NCBI GenBank assembly: GCA_038874185.1
Contig: JAVZCX010000029.1
Coordinates: forward strand, 1-9,113
DNA from: DTQF01 sp038874185
GTDB taxonomy: Archaea; Micrarchaeota; Micrarchaeia; CABMEP01
DNA: 9,113 nucleotides
Direction of reading: 5' to 3'
Shown here: positions 6,080-9,113 of the stretch, in pieces
Layout of the letters: each line of letters starts with the position of its first letter
Numbering within the stretch: position 1 is the first letter of the stretch
The notes under the pieces: model-generated
Database searches by the model: none
Seen by the model: only the letters and a program-made list of their open reading frames with translations
What the model was told of the DNA's origin: nothing
Made by a program: the position numbers and the translations under genes

Positions 6080-6715
6080 ATGACTAAAGATATGAAGACA
6101 GATAAAAACAAACTAAGATTCCTAAAAGCAGCAAAGAAATATGCAAAAATCGTTAGTTTATCACTATTTCTTTCCACTCCGTTAATTAGTGGAGAACCCG
6201 GGATGCAAAAAAGTGAAATGGCTAAAGAAACAAAAACAGCAAAAAGTACTGAAACGTTAAAATCGATACCTGCAGGTATGAAGTTTTCAAATGAAATCAT
6301 AAAGCCAAAAAATTTTTATGACGACTTGAAAGAAAAATTAGAGAAAGATAAAAGAATAGAGAAAATGACAAAGGCAATAATGAATGCAAAATACATCAAT
6401 CTGGAAAATGCAATCAAAATTGCAAAGAAGATAGAGTCACCAGATAAAGAAAAAATACTTAGCATTCTCAATGAACTTGACAAAAAAATCCAGAACGAAG
6501 AAATTAAAACTTTCAAAGAAACAATAGATGAAGAAGGAAACATCTCCATAGAACCACTTGATCTTCCATTTAGCATAACTCATTATCCTTATCCAGAAGA
6601 CGAAGAAGCGATAATCATATATGTGAAAGAAGATATAGAATTAGCAAATCAAAAATTTGAGAAAGGAACATATATAATATATGAAAAGGGACAGGGAATT
6701 AAAATTCAAAAATAA
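6080..6715 (+). CDS. Unrecognised Lys/Glu-rich protein with a signal-like N-terminus
   Basis: The 211-residue protein is not recognisable to me. Residues 1-23 are strongly basic. A hydrophobic segment follows (about 24-38, IVSLSLFLSTPLISG), so the protein is either secreted with cleavage near the ISG-EPG boundary or anchored in the membrane. No cysteine follows it, so it is not a lipoprotein. Residues 45-160 are rich in Lys and Glu and mainly helical, with possible coiled-coil character at 79-150. The C-terminal part (162-211) looks like a small beta-rich unit ending in KGTYIIYEKGQGIKI. I start at ATG 6080 rather than the upstream in-frame TTG at 6065, because the TATA box sits 24 bp before this ATG. 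The gene follows the basic-tailed gene and precedes a membrane protein gene, each with its own TATA box, so they are co-oriented but probably not one operon. Confidence 0.75.
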   Translation: MTKDMKTDKNKLRFLKAAKKYAKIVSLSLFLSTPLISGEPGMQKSEMAKETKTAKSTETLKSIPAGMKFSNEIIKPKNFYDDLKEKLEKDKRIEKMTKAIMNAKYINLENAIKIAKKIESPDKEKILSILNELDKKIQNEEIKTFKETIDEEGNISIEPLDLPFSITHYPYPEDEEAIIIYVKEDIELANQKFEKGTYIIYEKGQGIKIQK

Positions 6716-6740
6716 TCGGCTTATTCTAAAAAAGCAAACA

Positions 6741-6750
6741 TTTATATATA
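6741..6750 (+). promoter_or_regulatory. TATA box of the gene at 6770
   Basis: TTTATATATA is centred about 25 bp upstream of ATG 6770. No SD-like sequence lies between, so a leaderless transcript is expected. The box closely resembles the one before the gene at 6080. Confidence 0.6.
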
Positions 6751-6769
6751 TCTTATTTGTAGTTATAGT

Positions 6770-7219
6770 ATGGGAAATGAAATAGAGGTATATAAAGATA
6801 AGGAAACGAACAAAAACGTTGATCAGAAGACAGCTTGGAAAACGATAAGCAAATCACCGCAACTAGAAAAAATTATGACCTCAAAAACAGTAAACACTAC
6901 TCTCGCATTTGGAAAAGGATTTGCTGTCGGGTTTGTAGTTCCTTATTTTTTGTGCAATTCTAACGCAGAAGGATTTGAACTTATTCAATTGTCTGCCGCA
7001 TTTACATTTGGAACCATAAACGCTTCAAGAGTTAGATTTGGAAACGAAGAACAAAATAAAAAAGACGAACATAATTTCTTGAAGTGGGGAATAACTGCAG
7101 GGATCTTAACTGCTTCAGTATTTAGCATGCCTTTTATTGTATTTGGAAGCGGTGTTACATTTGGTCTAACATCTGTATTATATCATAGATACAAAGAAAA
7201 AAAGGATAAAACCGAGTGA
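6770..7219 (+). CDS. Small unrecognised multi-pass membrane protein
   Basis: The 149-residue protein has a charged cytoplasmic-type N-terminus (1-40) and three or four hydrophobic, glycine-rich segments. These lie at about 45-62 (FGKGFAVGFVVPYFLC), 70-86, 105-121 and 122-138. A short Lys-rich tail ends it. The charge pattern (positive loop around 87-105 and a positive C-terminus) would allow both ends in the cytoplasm with four segments, but the count is uncertain. I cannot assign a family. The start is fixed by the TATA box 25 bp upstream and agrees with the first ATG in frame. The gene ends one base short of the end of the convergent gene, so their transcripts must overlap at the 3' ends. 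The location beside a secreted-like protein gene hints at an envelope role, which is speculative. Confidence 0.75.
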   Translation: MGNEIEVYKDKETNKNVDQKTAWKTISKSPQLEKIMTSKTVNTTLAFGKGFAVGFVVPYFLCNSNAEGFELIQLSAAFTFGTINASRVRFGNEEQNKKDEHNFLKWGITAGILTASVFSMPFIVFGSGVTFGLTSVLYHRYKEKKDKTE

Positions 7220-7220
7220 A

Positions 7221-7763
7221 TTACTTTTTGTTACTTTTTTCCTCCGCTTCATGGATTATATCTGGGCTGCGTCCAAGAGCTTTTGCCGCTGCACCAATTA
7301 TGGATGTTTTATGAGTTTCTTCTGCACTGGCTGTTTTTTCAGATTTCAAAAGATCCTCTGTTTTTGGTGTTCCTATCTTCATTCCATTTATGATGAACTC
7401 CGTTTCTATCTCATTTTTTGTATAGTCTACACTATTCAATTTTAAATAGTCGTTTATAATTCTTTTAGAGATATCTTTTAGTGGACTCGCGTCTAATTTT
7501 ATTTTTCCTTCTTCAATCTTATAATTGAATATATGGCCGTTATTATATAATCCAACCAAACCAATAGCAACATGCTCTGGGATACGCTTTGTATTCATTA
7601 TCTCATTATACATCGAACTGCTTTTTATTTGCTTGATTTGTTCGTTTTCAGATGGGTTTTTTTGCTTAAATAGCTGCGTAATATACTTCGTTTTTCTTTT
7701 TCTTTTCTGCATTTTTTTAGAATTCCTCTTTATTACTTTCGATTTTTTATTTTTTCCAACCAT
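7221..7763 (-). CDS. Unrecognised protein with a basic N-terminal tail
   Basis: I do not recognise this 180-residue protein. Residues 1-35 are dominated by Lys and Arg (for example KKMQKRKRKTK at 17-26) and are probably disordered. The middle (about 58-131) looks folded, with mixed strands and helices: HVAIGLVGLY at 64-73, HIFNYKIEEGKIKLD at 77-91 and ETEFIINGMKIG at 120-131. The C-terminal 45 residues are polar and may be flexible. There are no cysteines, membrane segments or catalytic motifs I can name. The start is ATG 7763, set by an SD (AAGGTGAT, 7774-7767) three bases upstream; the preceding in-frame GTG at 7766 is too close to that SD. It is divergent from the ThyX-like gene and tail-to-tail with the membrane protein gene. 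The basic tail and SD-led start recall the gene at 5231, without clear sequence similarity. Confidence 0.75.
   Translation of the reverse strand: MVGKNKKSKVIKRNSKKMQKRKRKTKYITQLFKQKNPSENEQIKQIKSSSMYNEIMNTKRIPEHVAIGLVGLYNNGHIFNYKIEEGKIKLDASPLKDISKRIINDYLKLNSVDYTKNEIETEFIINGMKIGTPKTEDLLKSEKTASAEETHKTSIIGAAAKALGRSPDIIHEAEEKSNKK
7225..7240 (+). terminator. T-rich terminator of the membrane protein gene, inside the convergent gene
   Basis: Two T runs (7225-7229 and 7235-7240) follow the stop at 7219 and would terminate plus-strand transcription. The same bases encode the closing Lys codons of the minus-strand gene, so a coding segment doubles as a signal for the opposing gene. Confidence 0.4.
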
Positions 7764-7766
7764 CAC

Positions 7767-7774
7767 ATCACCTT
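7767..7774 (-). promoter_or_regulatory. Shine-Dalgarno site of the gene starting at 7763
   Basis: AAGGTGAT on the minus strand is one of the best SD matches in the window and ends three bases before ATG 7763. A TATA-like stretch further upstream (about 7804-7812) could give a leader long enough to include it. Confidence 0.7.
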
Positions 7775-7865
7775 AAACTGTAAATGAATTTACTCAATAT
7801 ATTGTTTTAAATCTTTTTAAACTGATCAATGTATCAGAATATAGTAGAAGAATAGAATGGAAAAG

Positions 7866-7874
7866 AATATATAT
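7866..7874 (+). promoter_or_regulatory. TATA box of the ThyX-like gene
   Basis: AATATATAT is centred about 25 bp upstream of ATG 7895 and there is no SD, again predicting a leaderless transcript. Confidence 0.55.
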
Positions 7875-7894
7875 CATATATGTTTCATTATATC

Positions 7895-9113
7895 ATGACG
7901 GATGCGAATTATAAAAAATTCGAAAAAAAACCTACAATCAAGCTTATTTCTTATACATCTAGAAATGATTTTAGCAGGTTTGGCCCGGATGAATTATCTG
8001 CATTTGGGGCACTTGGATGTTTTGAAGAAAAGACGCCAACACAACTTTATGACGATATGTGGCTGACAAAATCAAAAGAGGAAATTGATAGCAAAGTAGA
8101 AAAAGTGCTTAATGCAAGTGTTGGAAGAGGACATGGATCAGTTGCTGATCAAAATGCATTCATATTTGAAATATCAGATGTGGGCAGGGCTACTACTCTT
8201 TTCTTATGTTCTCCAAGCTACCTCTCTCATCTTCAGCAATCATTAAGAAGGGCAAATGCTGACAGAGGATATGAACTACCAGAAAGTATACTGAATAGTA
8301 AAATGCTAGAAATTTCTATCCAAGTTCTTGATTCAGCATTCAAGCTTTATGAAGAAATGATAAAAGATGGAATACCTATGGAAGATGCAAGATACATACT
8401 TCCGCTTTATACGAGAACAAACATACAAACCTTAGGTGATGCAAGAGAACTAACTCACTTACATGCAATGTCAAATGAAGAATGCATCCCATCTGTTGTA
8501 AAAGAAACCGTAAAAGGCATGATAAATGAGGCAAGGAAAGTTGCTCCTAAATTGTTTGAAGAACGAAAGATGAATTATGAAAAGCTAGGATGGTATCCTG
8601 CACCGCAGATTTATGGAGAGAATAAAACCATTCAAAGAATAATAGAGGAAAACAAAAAACCTGAAAAGGTCATATTCGTAAACTCAGAATTACAGATAGA
8701 ACAGATTATGAAAGCGATAATAGATAGAGATGAAGGGGAACTTGCAAACCTAAAGCACAGCCATAATGGATCAGATATAACTGGATTCCTTGCTCCTATG
8801 TCTCTTGTAACGCTCCATCAAGCCATAAGACAAAGAACATGGGATCACAGTGTTGAATCAATATATGATGCAGTAGAAAGAGAAAAAATAGTTATTCCTA
8901 AAACTATAGAAGATTCAAAATGGAAAGAAAAATACAAGATGGCAACTATGCAGATGTTTGCACTTTACAAAGATATAGTAAGACATGGAATTGGAAAGAA
9001 TGATGCGATAGGAGTTATTCCTCATGCATTAATAATTTATGATTTAATTCATATAAACGGATGGAATGCATTGAACGCGATAGGAAAGAGAACATGCACA
9101 GAGGCGCAATGGG
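7895..9113 (+). CDS. Two-domain ThyX-like protein (FAD-dependent thymidylate synthase family), 3' end missing
   Basis: The frame is open from ATG 7895 to the window edge, giving 406 residues. The first half (about 75-195) follows ThyX order: RGHGS at 78-82, GRATT at 97-101, a segment ending QQSLRR (114-119), EDARYILPL (163-171) and GDAREL (181-186). The second half (about 285-406) follows it again: SLVTLHQAIRQRTW (303-316), VIPHAL (374-379) and GKRTCTEAQW (397-406), the last matching the ThyX LR-AQW signature. ThyX makes dTMP from dUMP with FAD and methylene-tetrahydrofolate, and its motif is RHRxxSxxxxSxR. Here half one has SPSxxSxxxxSxR, and half two has RQR with one Ser but no final Arg. 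Thymidylate synthase activity is therefore uncertain. Long ThyX-related proteins with two such domains exist in archaea, so this is probably that subfamily. Perhaps a hundred or fewer residues are missing after W406. The TATA box at 7866 supports this start. Confidence 0.75.
   Translation, partial: MTDANYKKFEKKPTIKLISYTSRNDFSRFGPDELSAFGALGCFEEKTPTQLYDDMWLTKSKEEIDSKVEKVLNASVGRGHGSVADQNAFIFEISDVGRATTLFLCSPSYLSHLQQSLRRANADRGYELPESILNSKMLEISIQVLDSAFKLYEEMIKDGIPMEDARYILPLYTRTNIQTLGDARELTHLHAMSNEECIPSVVKETVKGMINEARKVAPKLFEERKMNYEKLGWYPAPQIYGENKTIQRIIEENKKPEKVIFVNSELQIEQIMKAIIDRDEGELANLKHSHNGSDITGFLAPMSLVTLHQAIRQRTWDHSVESIYDAVEREKIVIPKTIEDSKWKEKYKMATMQMFALYKDIVRHGIGKNDAIGVIPHALIIYDLIHINGWNALNAIGKRTCTEAQW

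Noticed and set aside
1..9113. CRISPR arrays, insertion sequences, integrases or long repeats
   Set aside because: No regularly spaced repeats, transposase or integrase motifs, or duplicated tRNA end were seen on either strand.

Overview
The window looks like a stretch of a compact, AT-rich archaeal genome. The evidence is an archaeal-type SRP 7S RNA, a tRNA-Ser whose intron has a bulge-helix-bulge splice site and which encodes no CCA, TATA boxes about 25 bp upstream of start codons, Shine-Dalgarno motifs of the GGTGAT type, and archaeal versions of SepF, a TrmJ-like methyltransferase, MEMO and AMMECR1. I cannot name the species. A small euryarchaeal or DPANN-like lineage would fit, but that is a guess.

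Layout. 59-421 (+) is sepF, the membrane anchor of FtsZ. Convergent to it, 497-1204 (-) is a SPOUT tRNA 2'-O-methyltransferase resembling TrmJ. A short divergent promoter region separates this from the SRP RNA (1290-1556, +). Next comes a complete AmmeMemoRadiSam operon on the minus strand, transcribed in the order radical SAM enzyme (4141-3071), AMMECR1 protein (3060-2443), MEMO protein (2432-1584). Its two intergenic gaps are each exactly 10 nt and contain only a Shine-Dalgarno motif and spacer. Divergent from the operon is the intron-containing tRNA-Ser(GCU) (4195-4319, +), followed by a membrane-anchored SIMPL/DUF541 protein (5103-4366, -).

5231-7763 is a block of four genes I cannot assign: a basic-tailed two-domain protein (+), a probable secreted or anchored Lys/Glu-rich protein (+), a small multi-pass membrane protein (+), and a second basic-tailed protein (-) that ends one base from the third. 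The window ends inside a two-domain ThyX-like protein (7895 to the edge, +).

Genes and control. The left two thirds is housekeeping: cell division, RNA modification, protein targeting and a widely conserved radical-SAM module. The 5231-7763 block looks lineage-specific. Start regions fall into two groups. SD-led starts are seen at 59, 1204 (weak), 2432, 3060, 5231 and 7763. Apparently leaderless starts, with a TATA box centred about 25 bp from the ATG and no SD, are seen at 5103, 6080, 6770 and 7895. The strongest candidates for something undescribed are the ThyX-like protein, whose signature residues appear divided between its two halves, and the four-gene unknown block.
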